A stretch of DNA of 64,000 bases from Fomitopsis serialis (lineage: Eukaryota; Basidiomycota; Agaricomycetes; Polyporales; Fomitopsidaceae): assembly GCF_022376445.1 (NCBI RefSeq), contig NW_025955002.1, forward strand, positions 124,001 to 188,000, given 5' to 3'. This document shows, piece by piece, positions 11,412-22,835 of this stretch. Below the pieces are notes generated by a model. That model searched no databases, was not told the DNA's origin, and saw only the letters and a program-made list of their open reading frames with translations. How positions within the stretch are numbered: position 1 is the stretch's first letter; each line of letters opens with the position of its first letter. The translations under genes were made by a program, and so were the position numbers.

Positions 11412-12268
11412 TCACCGTCGTCGTGCGCGTCGTGCAGCAGCACGTCGCTGCACCCTATGCTCGCTATAAGCATACCTGCTCACATATGTTTGTACTCACC
11501 TCTCCTACCCTTCGCTTGCGTGTCCCTGTCGCTCAGGGCAGGATTTGCGTGCACATCTGCTGTCGTGCGAGTCTAGGTTCACGCGCGTCCAGTTTGCATG
11601 TCGGCCGGGCTACGCTGTCTGTTGTGGCGGCGGAAGTGTCTTGTGACTTGTCGTACTTGAGTCTGAATTTGCGCAGGCGAGTTGGAGAGGTGACGAGGAG
11701 GAGAAGGCCACACGAAGGACTTGGACAAAACAGCAAAAGGCGAGAGACGCCCAGTGAGCGCGTGACGGCTTCGAACTCCGACATGCCACGTCGCACCTGC
11801 GTAGACTACTCCCTGCGTCCTCGAGTCGTCCTCTCGCTGTGATCATTCAGACCAAGACCGTCGACCCCGCTCATTGGCTCGCCTTTCACTGAGCACGTCG
11901 AGCGCGCGGCTTTCTGCACCTTCGCTCTCGCGCCCATCCTCTGGTTTCTCGCGCCTGGGCAACCTTTGGACGTGTCAAGCCCCTGCCACAATGCACATGT
12001 CAAGCCGACCGCGAGGGGGTTCGACCCCTCGACGCATCTTGCAGCTGCCCGGCTTCCACAGCCGCAACGAACAAGCATCGCCGCGCCGGCCTTCAACTGC
12101 CCGCCCGCGCACACACGCAGACGCACCCGCATGATCGCACGTACATACACATACTCACCCACCCTATTGCCTCGTCTGTGCTCTCACGATCAAGTGCGAC
12201 CATAACTTCGGGCTGCTCTGTGGCGTGGACAAGCACTTCAAGACTGCGTTGCTCGAGGAGAACTCCTC

Positions 12269-12722
12269 GTGCTTGTTGGCCTGTGGTACAACGACTTCTA
12301 CAGCGCACGGTCCGCAGACACAGCTCCTCCCGTACGACTAATGCATGCACAAGTTCGCGGACTACTTCCAGCAGAGCGACATGGAGTCAACCCGAACGCC
12401 AAGCTGCACATCAACGACTATAACATTGAGTCCACCGGTAAGACTCCCCTAACGTCTTGCTGACCAACACCAACCATACATACGCCCAGGCGCGAAGGCC
12501 ACAACGATGCAGAACCTTGTCAAGTCGCTCCAGGTCGACGGAGTGCCCATCGACGGCATCGGCATGGAGTCGTACTTCATCGTCGGCGAGGTGACGACCA
12601 CGCACGTGGAGAACTTCCAGGTGTTCGCCGCGCTCGGCGTCAAGATCGCCATCACGGAGCTCGACATCCGCATGACGCTCCCCGAGACGGCCGCCCTGCT
12701 CGAACAGCAAGCTCGTCACCAA
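12269..12722 (+). pseudogene. GH10 endo-1,4-beta-xylanase fragment
   Basis: The clear part runs from NPNAKLHINDYNIE (about 12380) over a 53-nt GT-AG intron (12437-12489) to AITELDIRMTLPETAALLEQ. ITELDIR is the GH10 segment with the catalytic nucleophile Glu; NDYNIE is also typical. The acid/base part upstream (WNE-type segment), the signal peptide and the C-terminal barrel strands are missing or unreadable. After about 12707 the family pattern stops and the frame is lost. The intact enzyme would be secreted and cut xylan. Here it is a partial copy next to a partial transporter, between two truncated transposon-family halves, which suggests fragment capture or rearrangement. Confidence 0.75.
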
Positions 12723-12799
12723 CGGTGGCCAGCACGTCGACTACCAGACCGGGCCACCGGCGTACGTGCTCATCCGCCAAGTACAAGGGACAGGCTTGC

Positions 12800-13633
12800 G
12801 ACGTTCGCTGCGACCGCGCTGGTGCCATCGTCTTTACGCTGATCGACTTCGGAGACGTCCCGTCACCGCTCAATAAGGTTGTGTTCTACATCCAGCTATT
12901 CGCAGTCGACTACGGGGTCAACTCGCATATCACGACCTACTCCGTACGTTGTTAATTCTCCTACGATTACACATCTCATTCCGGATACACATTCTCCAGC
13001 TCGCGATCCTGAGAGCAGGCAGCACGCTCGGGCGGTTCTTCCCGACCTTTCTCGCGGACAAGCTCGGCGTGTATAACATGCTCGTGCCCGCCATGGTAGC
13101 CTGTGCGGGGCTCATCTTCGCGATGTTCGGCGCAACAAATGGGCTGGGTGTCGTCCCCATCAGGTCGATATTCGGGTTCGCGTTGGGTCGGGCGCGTGTG
13201 AGTGTTCCTGCATGTACAATTCAGAAACTCAACAGTGTGCTGACAATTCTTCGTTTGTGATGTAGATATCTCACTGATCCCCACTCTGTTCATACAGCTG
13301 TGTAGGAATATGGGAGAGCTCGGGTGCGCCCCCACGTCCTCGTCTCCCTCTTTCGTAAGATCTGATGGTGATCTCGCTGTGCGTAGCGTGAAAATGGGGC
13401 TCGCATATACGTTCGTGGCGGCTGCAAACCTGATCCGGAACCCCATTGCAGGCGCCCTGCTCGGCACCAGTACGGGCAGGCCGTCGACGTGGTGGCATGC
13501 TCTAGTGTTCACCGGGGTAAGTGACACTTTCTCCCTTCCGCTACTGTCACATTTTCTGATTGTGTCTGCTCTGATATAGTCCACTACATGCAGACACACT
13601 GGCGAGAATGGAACAGGGATTGAGTCCGATTGA
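12800..13633 (+). pseudogene. MFS monocarboxylate-transporter-like fragment
   Basis: The C-terminal half of an MCT-type major facilitator is readable through exons ending 12943, 13000-13195, 13266-13323, 13387-13516 and 13580-13633. All introns are GT-AG (56, 70, 63 and 63 nt). Recognisable stretches are FYIQLFAVDYGVNSHITTYS, AGSTLGRFFPTFLADKLGVY, ISLIPTLFIQLCRNMGELG and a final NPIAGALLG. About six membrane segments of the usual twelve are present. The first half is absent, and the last exon (13580-13633) does not continue the family. All splice sites remain intact, so the fragment was taken from a working gene and has decayed little. Confidence 0.75.
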
Positions 13634-14002
13634 CTGGGCTGGTATATCTGACGAGTAATAGAGGGCTGGCAGTGATACTAGTAGCAGGACAGTCGAGACG
13701 ACGCATAATGCCAATTGGACGTGCTAGTCATATTCGAGCTATGTTGTAGTACTTCGTCCGAGCCATTGTCACTGTTCTAGAATTAATAACAATTATGCAT
13801 TCTATCCCGTAATGATCCTCGTATGACACTGCATAACCAGAAAGCAAAACAAAGAATGCACAATACACGTCAGATAATGCGCAGCGAGTGCGCAGAATTG
13901 GTTCATATTGAATGTAATTGCCATTAATTCACCCAGGAGGAGCAGGGGGTAAGAGAAAAACTGCTAATCTGGGAAACGAAGAACAGGTGGTATTGCAGAT
14001 CT
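13634..14002. other. AT-richer stretch, no gene
   Basis: No domain or RNA recognised. Composition shifts to A+T-rich compared with the repeat district, and it abuts the premature stop of the transposon-family gene at 14003. Confidence 0.4.
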
Positions 14003-17000
14003 TTACCTAGAATTGCTGATTATTGTCAATATTTCGTTGTCATTCTCAAATGAAGCTTTTCCAGATGTCATCTCGTTCAGCAGAGGACCAAATCGACGGA
14101 TATCCTTGCAAATGTGATTGAGTAGATGTAACTTGATCTTCTCTAACAGTTTGCTCGGGTCCATTCCTGCAAAGACGTCGAGGACGTTGGCAATCGCAAC
14201 CTGCACATCAGCCTGATACAGACTGATCAGTCATAGCAGCAGAAATGCGACATACGGAGAAGTATTACATACCAGATATTGCTCGAGGTTCGTCTCTGAT
14301 ATCTCCGTAAACCACAAAAGCACAGCGAGTTCTCCGACGACCTTCCATAGCTGAAATTCTGTTGGATCTACGAGGTCATGGACATGGAAGACAGCGGTCT
14401 GGATGATTGTCTTCAGCTGGCGACCAATCAAGGAGTTTGCGTACTGCATGACATAGTTAGCGCGAATAGGGTGGACGGACAAACCATCCCGGTTTGTTGC
14501 CTGGAGGCGTAAAGCATATGTCTGTTTCTGTTTGGTGTTCCACTTCGTGTGCGTCGGATGCCAGGCGTATTTGACTAGACCAAGCAGGATTGTGTGTAGA
14601 AGCTCGATAGGGGTATCCTGCGACGGGTCGAAACCTACGACCTCGCAGTCAGTGACTTTGAAGTGCACATGACGTGAACTCTATCAGACCGACCTTCCAG
14701 GGTGAGAAACGGACTGAGCATCTCCTTCATGTTCGGCTCATGCTTCGCCCATAGGAACTGCTGGACTTCATCGAGAGTCATCTCAGGTTGCATATCCCGA
14801 AGGGTGCGGGCTTCGTCAATGATCTTCTCAATGAAGTATTGCGTGTAAGTGTCCTTGACTCCAGTCTCCGTCTGCGATGTCTGAACACGTTTTGCGACTC
14901 CAGAACAGGCCTCAAATATCTGGTGTATGAGTTGCTCTATGATCGCATCCTTGTTCCGTAAGTTGCCGGGCTATAGCACATCATGCGAATCAACCTCTGA
15001 CACAAAGCGTATTCCCAGCAAAACCGAGATAAATGACGCACGGAGAAAAGCTTTTCGAATCCATCATTACTTTCCTTTTCTCTGTCAGTCCCGCCAGCAT
15101 CACACTTCCGACAGAGAAGATTCCCCTGCCCGCCTATGTGCGACGCGACCTCACTGGACACGGGATTGTCTGACGCCTCTGCATTTGCGTAGATGCGAAG
15201 GGCAGCCTCCTCTTGCGTTGTGGCATCAAAGACAATGACGGGGTTGGTGTGCGTCGATCTGATTCTTGCATCAGTGACATGGACTTGGGATGCACCCGGT
15301 GAGCTGGTAACTGCAACAATGACTCACTCTAATCGCTTCTTAGCTTCGAAGAACTGTTCCGCGATGCTTGCATGCTGCGAGGTCGACACAAAATGAGTAT
15401 GGAACTCTTGTTGAAGTAGACGGCGCGGAAGGTTCCGATGAGTCATGTACGCATTCCAGTGCTTGTTCCAGGATTTTGAGCGATTTCCTGAGACATCGTC
15501 GCTGAAATAGTCGATGAAGCTGGTGTAGAGCGGGCGTCCCTTGGCAATATCACGAAGAGGGTTTGGCATCTTTGCTGGGTATTCGGCATCAACAGAGTCT
15601 ATTGGAAGAGGCGGAGTCGTCATCAAGATCTCCGGTCATACTTGAATCACGTACTGCTCCAGCGCGAGGGTAATTTTTGACTCTCCTCGAGCGAAAGGTA
15701 ATTCTCTGCCAGGTCGCATGCTTTGATGGACTCTGTTGAATCTTGATCATGCACAGATGCAATCCCATCCTAGTCGTCCAATCACACAATATGACCAACT
15801 TGAATCAACAGGTATGTACGACACATTCAGTTATCGACTCACAAAGGATATGCTCACGCGATACGCGTCAGCTCGGAGATCGCCTGCGCTTCGCATCACC
15901 CACCGAACGGGTATAACGAAGGTCCCATCTTGCATACAAGCCAACTCGTTGACATAGAAGTGTTGATTTCGCTGCCGGTCATTGTACATAGGACTCAGGA
16001 TGTGCGATGGTACGTCGTGATGCCATTTCTGGGCATGAAAGACTTCACTGATCTTCCCGCATGGGTCGACAATGTAGCGCTCAAGGTGCGGAACGGTGAG
16101 TGGATTTGCATAGTCCTATAGTAGCAATTCAACTCGTGCTCAGACAACATTTCTCAGTACAAATAGACCTCACCTTTGCGACCAATTCGACAGGGTCGTT
16201 GATTGTGAACCGATTGCCACGAACTGAGACACAATCAAGCGACGCGACACCGCTCGAGCCTCGAAGCCGTTTCTGCACCTTTCGCAGCCGATCCAAGGAT
16301 GGTACATCGCGCACTCCCATCTCCTTCAGAACCCACAATAGGACACGCATCAATGAGCTTGATATCCGTAGGCGGGGAAGATTATCAATCAAGTCCAAGA
16401 GAAACATCTGCAAGGTCGGACAAGAACAAAGAAGAAATGTGAGTACAGTATGTATGACTCTCCTGACGGAATACTCACCACTTTTGATTCATATGGAAGC
16501 CAACAACGAGTTGATGAGTTCTCCGCGTTTTCGGGCTGATCCAAAGGATGGCCATTTATCTCAGGTTCGTCATGCAACAGTGCTATACGCCCGAGTTAAA
16601 GTGTGAACACCAACTCGAGGGTGCCCAGGCTTACCGGCGTTTTTCAACAACTCAGCCAATATATCATCGCCTTCTGGATCGTCGCCCAACAACTCTCTAA
16701 GCATCTCATCGTTTTCCGTCTCTCCAAACCCGGTCTCTGCAGCTGCAAGCCGTGGATTCCATAGGCCGAATGTCTCGGCCTCGCGTTCAAGCCTCTCGCG
16801 CGTGGCTGTGGCTGCAGTGTCCGTGTCTTGCGCCAAGTCATCGATTCCGAAGTCAGCACCGTTCCTCTCAAAACCATCCCACATTGCAGCCTCTGCCGCG
16901 GTACGGTGTAACGAAGCCTGATATGTGCTGGGCCCAGACTGGGAAACATCGACTGAACGCAGTGTCACCGTTTCAGCTGTCCCCGCGGCTGCCCGAGCAG

Positions 17001-17261
17001 CAGACATCTTTTGTTGTATACGCCCCGCATCCTCCGCTTCACAAGCACGTCGGTGACCCAGAGAATTAAGGTGCGTCTTCTGAGACTCGCGTTTCATCCA
17101 TGCGTTGCGTTGGAGAGGATCATGTGCCAGACATACCCGGCAATGTATCTTCTTGCCATCCTCCGATTCAGTGAAACCTCCAATTCAATGTGAGTCCAAA
17201 CAGTCAATTGATCGGTCAATAGATGCTTACAGCCTGCGACCGCCTTGCGGGCTGAAGGCAT
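14003..17261 (-). mobile_element. Zinc-finger-led transposon-associated protein, 5' half, 875 aa
   Basis: Eleven exons on the minus strand: 17231-17261, 16635-17177, 16479-16582, 16174-16407, 15858-16115, 15655-15769, 15328-15598, 15042-15264, 14694-14970, 14273-14634 and 14003-14212. All introns are GT-AG, 52-88 nt, and the phases add up to 875 codons plus stop. An N-terminal finger has C-x2-C (CRVC) and later HLNSLGHRRAC. Conserved blocks follow: [59 protein letters not shown] and [20 protein letters not shown]. The product breaks off after DIRRFGPLLNEMTSG, just where the family's C-terminal half would begin. I recognise a repeated Agaricomycete family, probably transposon-derived, with no confirmed activity. 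The C-terminal half of a relative lies at 8770-10042. Confidence 0.7.
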
Positions 17262-17580
17262 AGTGGACTCTGCGCCTGGAGAATGTCCGCTACGACGGTC
17301 TGCAGTGTGTCGTGAAGTGAAGTGACCGTGGTTCTTTCAGTTTCAGTTGCTTAGCAACCTTCGCTGACAGCTTCACCTGTCACCTCGAGCTTGCGTTTCA
17401 GCCATTGTTCGTCGGGCGTGGCAAGCCAATTTGAATTGCTTGAAGACGAATTAAACCCGAGACTACCGAAGTGGATATATCAACAGTGAGGTGCGCCCGA
17501 ACATAAATCCGCCCAAGTTCTCTCTCCATTTTGCTCACCAACTTCATCTTCAATCGTCTCCTTCACTGCCTGACTGAGCC
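17262..17580. promoter_or_regulatory. Shared divergent promoter region
   Basis: The start codons at 17261 (minus) and 17581 (plus) are 319 bases apart and point away from each other. Any promoter for either gene must lie here or overlap the other gene. No TATA box stands out. Both genes belong to repeated Agaricomycete families. Confidence 0.5.
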
Positions 17581-18958
17581 ATGACTTCGACACGCCATTC
17601 TTCTCCTGCAGACGGCCATGCTGACGTGTTCGACTCCGCAAGGGCTGCCATGGAAGAGGACACGCCTCCGACAACACCACGTCGCGCCAACAAACGACAA
17701 CGTATGCAAGCTGGCCTCGATGACGAGGGCGTGGATCGTCCTCAGGATGAACCAGGTCTGACTTCAAGCTCGGAGCCTGCTGCCACGGTACTGTCAGCGA
17801 ACGCGGCCACTGTGGAGGCCACTGTAGCAGCTGTCACGACTAGCTCTGGCAATCAATTGGCTTATGCCAAGAGGTACGGCCAACGCAAGGGGCTCCGAGG
17901 CGAGCAGCAGGCTGAGCTGGAGTCGTTCGCATTGGTAATCCTTATTATATCCTCCTCTGATACCAAAGACGAGCTGACAGTACGTCACTTAGAGCGACCC
18001 GGGCACGCGTCAAGTCAAGCTCTACTCGCAGGGACTACAACTCGAGAAGAAACTCGACAGCATCATGATGTCGATGCCTCCTTGGTCGCCATCGAAGGAG
18101 CTGCAGACCAACATCAGCCACTATGCTGTCGCCGTCATGCTCTCGAGCAAGATCAGTGCGTATAAAGGTCAAACCCCTGTTAACCATGTGTTGGTAAGTG
18201 AGTCGTGTCTTACGATCTACCGTCTCACAATGAATACGGTCAGGATATCATACGCATTTTGCGGTTCGACATACCGACTGGGATTGAGCGTAATGCTGCT
18301 AACTGGAAGAAGATCGTTAAGGCGGTGTCGGACGCCTTCACCGCGATTCGAGCTGCATTCAAGAAATTGGTACGTTCACTGCTGACAAATGTGCAAAAGC
18401 GGTAACTGACTGTCCCGCCTGCCAGCTTCGTTTGAGCACCATAGGCATTACCCCCTCAAACCACCAGACCATCTATAAGCTCACGATGGTATTGATCAAG
18501 AATACTAAGTGCGAGGCCAGCGTTCCGCTATGTGCCCGTGTTGCTCTCATGGTAAGTACTCAAATCATGGCTGATAGCTCGGTGATCTCATTTCATCTCT
18601 ACTAGCGTGCGGTGTACATGGTCCGTGAGAATCGTGGTCCGCATTTCTGGGACCGAATCGATGATGAGCTCGCGGCGCTGCGCAAAAAGGCCGCTGGCAA
18701 TGAACGCAAGTGGATCAAGTGCGTACTTGAGTCTCATTGCTCACCACTGTTCACGCCTCACACCTCATGTATCTCTTCAGGGGCTTGCGCCACGTTCTCG
18801 ACAAGGATCGCAAGAAGCATGGACAGGACGATCATGAGGTTGACGACCTTGAGGATGAGGTGGATGAACTGCAGCAGGAGGTCGACGATATCTTAGAAGG
18901 TCGCTCGCATGCTATCAGCAATGCGAGTGCTGCTGTCATAGATAGTGCTCCGGCCTGA
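17581..18958 (+). CDS. Transposon-associated hypothetical protein, 365 aa
   Basis: Six exons: 17581-17934, 17993-18193, 18244-18369, 18426-18551, 18606-18718 and 18781-18958. The GT-AG introns are 50-62 nt and the model gives 365 residues with no break. The first 110 residues are low-complexity, with a basic patch (PRRANKRQRM). The folded part starts at KGLRGEQQAELESF and contains VKLYSQGLQLEKKL, AYKGQTPVNHVLDII, RFDIPTGIE, NWKKIVKAVSDA and FWDRIDDELAALRKKA. The C-terminus is acidic and probably coiled (DDLEDEVDELQQEVDDI). From memory this matches an Agaricomycete family without known function that occurs in many copies. It is head-to-head with the zinc-finger transposon-associated gene. Confidence 0.75.
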
Positions 18959-21505
18959 CTCCGAGTCGGAGGGCGGATAGCTTCATGTTCTGTCGCCGTC
19001 GATGTATTAGCCAATTGCGCATGGTATTCATAATAGATCCTGATACAATGGCACCTATTGTACCAGGCCATTGCTACGAGGGAGCACTGAAACAAATAAT
19101 ATGGAAACCTATCTGACGTGCTCGTGGCAAGCAAGCCAGTCAGGAGGTTGCTGGTTTCGTGTACACCACCATAACAGTCGTGTGTATGCCTGCTGTATGA
19201 ATTGCTATATTGTATATAATAATACAGGTGACAGTCGGCGAACTCGCTGCATGGGGATCAGCAAAATTGCCAGGCAGTGACCATCTGGCAATGCAGGTAA
19301 GGGAAAGGACTCTGACTACATGTATCGTACATGGGTTACAACGTAGGCGACACCAGGCCGTAATATATGGTGACCACATCGACTGGGTCCGGTCCGGAGC
19401 CATCCCCGATGAAGTCTGGCGTCCACATGGTGGCGATGCCGGCGACACATAGCCTTGAGGTAGTATCCCCAAGCCGGTGACTACCTCGCCACCACCCGTC
19501 GAAATTTTGGCGGTGTAGCGCGTCCTCCGGTCAGACCCGATTCATCGGAATGCTAATACTGTGCTTCTCACGGGATCCTCCTCCTCCTCCTCCTCACGGT
19601 CGACCGAGTTCTCCCTCTTTGTATATCCTCGACTTGTTGTAAATCCCCTGTCTAGCGTCTGTACCACTGGAAATGCCGCTTGCTAACAGCCAGGATTCAC
19701 ACTGCCGTTGGGTGAGTTCCTCTGCCTTGGACATATTAGGCCAGCTGTCCGCTTCTCCGTTCAAGTTAACATTGGCCCGAAGCATTTGACCATGTTCTCT
19801 GAAAACTGAGTAATGAGTACGTACCTCATGTCTTCGGGACCTTCCTAATGAATGGCTATATGACACCTCTGTGTCACCCGTAGGACATATACATCCGAAC
19901 ATTAAATCATGGCATGACATGCGCCGGCCCATCAGGTACAGCAGTGTCGGTCGAAGGGATGCTATTTCCATGCTCAGGCTCATCGATCATCATCAGAATG
20001 CCATGGCGGAGACAGGCTTCAAGCAGACTGGCATTCTGACGTTTACACCTAAAAGGTTTAGTGTCGGAGCTTCGGTCCTCTTGATATTTGCTCCCGCACT
20101 GTTCCCAGGAGGGGCCGTGTTTACCTCGGTACCCTCGTGTCGCCCGGTCTTCAATATGCATCCAAGATAACGTCCAATGTCGCGTCTACTCTGCCGGCGG
20201 GGAAGGCAAGCTCGGGATCCCACACTGGGGCCCGGGACGTCATACTTTGGGAGACCCCTGGTGGTCTGTCCCTCCACAAGTGCTAGCATGCCGCTCGCAT
20301 GGTTTCATCTGCCCCTCACTTCTAGCTTGATCAACCAGCCATACGGCTGCCATGCACATCTATCAGCGCTTGTGCATGTGTACGAGCGAGCGACGGGTCA
20401 GCAATCGTACAGCAATCTGAGGATGGGTGCCTACGATCGCACGACGCCGTCCTGATCTGCGTATGACGGCTGACCCGCACGCGCTATACGCGTGTAAGTC
20501 GTCGGGAGACCAAGGCCACGGGTTACCCACTGTTTCTTTCCTTTGATCCGTCGAAACTGATCAACAGACAAGACTGCATCTGTATCAGTCCCGTTGCAGA
20601 GGTTTATCGATCGGTTCCTGGGCAAGCCGCACGTTTTCGAGTATCCATGTCGGTGGAGCGAAGGTGCAAGCAAGTGCCGGCAAACTCTTTTGATATGGCT
20701 GTCCAAAGAATCCGTGTTCGTTCCTCGGAATGCATATGCCGGCATCATAGTCGCCGCATAACGGTGAATCGATAGAGTTTGTTATTAGATGGGAGGTATG
20801 GCGGTAGAGCGGGACCGTCAATGCCGGTGTGCATTGTGTGGTCGCGGGGCTCACGCGTCCGCGTACTCGGAGACAAACTACGACGGTGGAGTACCTGGTA
20901 GGCATAGATCCGGATGCCATTACTGATAAGTAAATCCACCATCACTCGCATGCAATCCGGCGGTATTCGCAGTGAACTTTTCGCGTTGCATTCCTGCATC
21001 TGGTGTGCGACGATCGTCATACTGGATGACGAGCATTCACAAGCATCCGCAATCGATCCATCCCAAGGCTGTCTTCATCGGAGCGCTCATCTTTAGAGTG
21101 TGGGACGCCCATGCCCTGTCTACGAGCGAGTAGAGTTGTGGCCCGCAGCTCCAATTCGTGAGATCCGGGATGACTACGAACGTGGAGACAATGCCTCATG
21201 GGAGCACTGCATCGGTCGGTGAGTGATTCAGGTATTGTTCTCCTCTGTCTGCTGACCATTCAGATTGTCTTCGGCGATGAACGTCACGGATGTGTGGGTA
21301 ACCCTTGCCGGAGACGGCTTGGATTGATGCGCCAGTTACATGCCGCTCAGACCGACGAGCCGCGTATAAAGCGACAAGGTGTTGGTTTCCGAAGACTCAT
21401 CAGCACCTGTTGAGCATTCTTGCCCTTGTGTCCTGCTCCGACCTGAGCGTGAGTGCCTTCCATTGTCCCCTTGAGCGACTGAGACTGACTCTCATACCGT
21501 AGCCT
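18959..21505. other. No recognisable gene
   Basis: About 2.5 kb with only short frames. A (tcc)n microsatellite of about 20 bases lies near 19576. A TATAAA hexamer at 21365-21370 may serve the zinc-finger gene at 21506. A GTGAGT...TAG pair at 21446-21502 could be an intron in its leader. Confidence 0.4.
21365..21370 (+). promoter_or_regulatory. TATA box candidate
   Basis: TATAAA lies 135 bases before the start of the zinc-finger gene at 21506. An apparent GTGAGT-to-CGTAG intron in between would shorten the mature leader. Position is the only evidence. Confidence 0.35.
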
Positions 21506-21958
21506 TTGTCTCATCTCCGCCCCGTTCCGTCCTGCCGATGTTCCCGAACAACAGACAGCATGCAGACACTGGGTAAGATGATCCCTCCCCATCTCTGTAC
21601 TCGTAAGACAGGCTCGCTCAATCTCTGTCCTCGGTACAGCGTGGCACATGTTCGCTGTACATGGGACGGCGGGATATGCGGCATCACGCTCGACGACTTG
21701 ACGCCGTCCGGCGTTATGCGCCATCTTAAGGCGTTCCACTTCAACAGCCCTCTGAACGTCTGGGAGAACAAGAAACGCGGGGTATGCCGCTGGTGTGACA
21801 ACTGTGGCGGTGGCGAGATGAATTACGAGAGCTTGGGCAAGCACATCGCGAGCGTTCACCTGCACAGCACGGCGCGCCCCTGCACGATTTGCGGCCGTCA
21901 GTTCGCGAGGACGGATACCCTCAGCCGACACCTGTTGGAGAATTGCCCGGGGGCATGA
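21506..21958 (+). CDS. Three-finger zinc-finger protein, 150 aa
   Basis: Uninterrupted frame of 150 residues. Finger 1 is C-x6-C-x14-H-x4-H (starts CTWDGGIC, ends HLKAFH). Finger 2 begins CRWCDNC and ends HIASVH. Finger 3 is C-x2-C-x12-H-x4-C (starts CTICGRQF, ends HLLENC). The first 50 residues are basic and low-complexity. It is the best preserved member of a family with four relatives in this window, and its mirror-oriented neighbour starts at 22835 on the minus strand. A probable intron ends at 21502, so an upstream exon may exist. DNA or RNA binding is inferred. Confidence 0.7.
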   Translation: MSHLRPVPSCRCSRTTDSMQTLGKMIPPHLCTRKTGSLNLCPRYSVAHVRCTWDGGICGITLDDLTPSGVMRHLKAFHFNSPLNVWENKKRGVCRWCDNCGGGEMNYESLGKHIASVHLHSTARPCTICGRQFARTDTLSRHLLENCPGA

Positions 21959-22376
21959 CTGCCTATCAGACTTGCTACGGATGCAGATACCCCAGCTTAA
22001 CGCTTGGCAAGCTCGCCCAGTCTTCTGTACAACACCATTGACTCTTCTTTGTATTGTGTACACTTGTATCGAATATCGATTCGTCACATCATATACAGTG
22101 CTCAGCACTATGAGTACGTCAATGAAGACCTCTGCGTATTGGTAAGTTCCCCTTCGTCTGCCTGAGCAACGTGTTGCCGCACTAGTCGTCTTTGATAAAT
22201 AACGATTGGCTCTATCACGGCATGTAGCGTACACGAGCGCCCCCAATAAAGTCGCCAGCGACTGTAGAAGTATCATACACAACTTGGTAAACTCTTGTTT
22301 GATTGACTGCGGCGCAACTGTGATTTCGACGTTCAGACCAAGTTCATACGAAGTATGTCATGCTTACCATATCTCG

Positions 22377-22835
22377 CTAGCTAGTTTCCTCCTGCCTCGG
22401 CGCACGTCGGCAGTATCGTTCGACGTGGAGAGGCAAAAGCCCCTGCCTGCCAATGTCTCTATGGCAGTGAGGACACCGTATGCTGTGGCGTAGGTGCACG
22501 TATGAGACGTGCTTCCCAAAGCTAGCATGGGCCATCTCTTTGCCACAACCGCCAGCCCATTGGCAGTAACCCCTGCGCCGCTTGTTGAACGGTCTACAGG
22601 GATCACTGAGGTGCCACTCTCGCAGGTGGCGCATCATTCCCGAGGGAGATGTGTCGTCGAGCAGGATGCTGCAAGTACCCCACTCGCATATCGCCAGATA
22701 CGGAAGCTCCTCAGTAGGATTAACGTCCGAGTTAGGCATGTCGCGTCCCGCAGTAGCAGTACTAGTGCGTGACGGGCCGATATTAGTCGCCGCAGAGTAT
22801 TCTGAGAGGCGGGGAGGATGTTGGTTGTCAAACAT
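22377..22835 (-). CDS. Three-finger zinc-finger protein, 152 aa
   Basis: Uninterrupted minus-strand frame of 152 residues with the same three units. Finger 1 is CEWGTC...HLREWH (C-x4-C-x14-H-x4-H). Finger 2 is CQWAGGC...HVSYVH. Finger 3 is CPHCHRDI...HVERYC. It faces the plus-strand relative that ends at 21958, so the pair is convergent, 418 bases apart. The conserved spacing TSPSGMMRHL resembles TPSGVMRHL in the partner, showing a duplication with later divergence. No other domain. Function unknown. Confidence 0.7.
   Translation of the reverse strand: MFDNQHPPRLSEYSAATNIGPSRTSTATAGRDMPNSDVNPTEELPYLAICEWGTCSILLDDTSPSGMMRHLREWHLSDPCRPFNKRRRGYCQWAGGCGKEMAHASFGKHVSYVHLRHSIRCPHCHRDIGRQGLLPLHVERYCRRAPRQEETS

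Larger units (their letters stand above)
10043..12268. other. GC-rich repeat district without a gene
   Basis: The stretch from about 10370 to 12170 is visibly richer in G+C than its surroundings and contains C-rich tandem repeats plus three copies of a hairpin module (listed separately). Long open frames such as 10267-11130 come from this composition and contain only Arg/Pro/Ala-rich sequence. Near 12190-12260 a plus-strand frame reads like protein (GVDKHFKTALLEENSS), but I could not place it. Confidence 0.5.

Noticed and set aside
12014..12030. ggttcga B-box-like sequence suggesting a tRNA
   Set aside because: No acceptor stem or D arm could be folded around it.
19576..19596. (tcc)n microsatellite, and a similar one near 28088
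   Set aside because: Real but short and common in fungal DNA; no sign of function.
21347..22282. 311-codon minus-strand frame
   Set aside because: It covers the antisense of the clear three-finger gene at 21506-21958 and shows no domain of its own.
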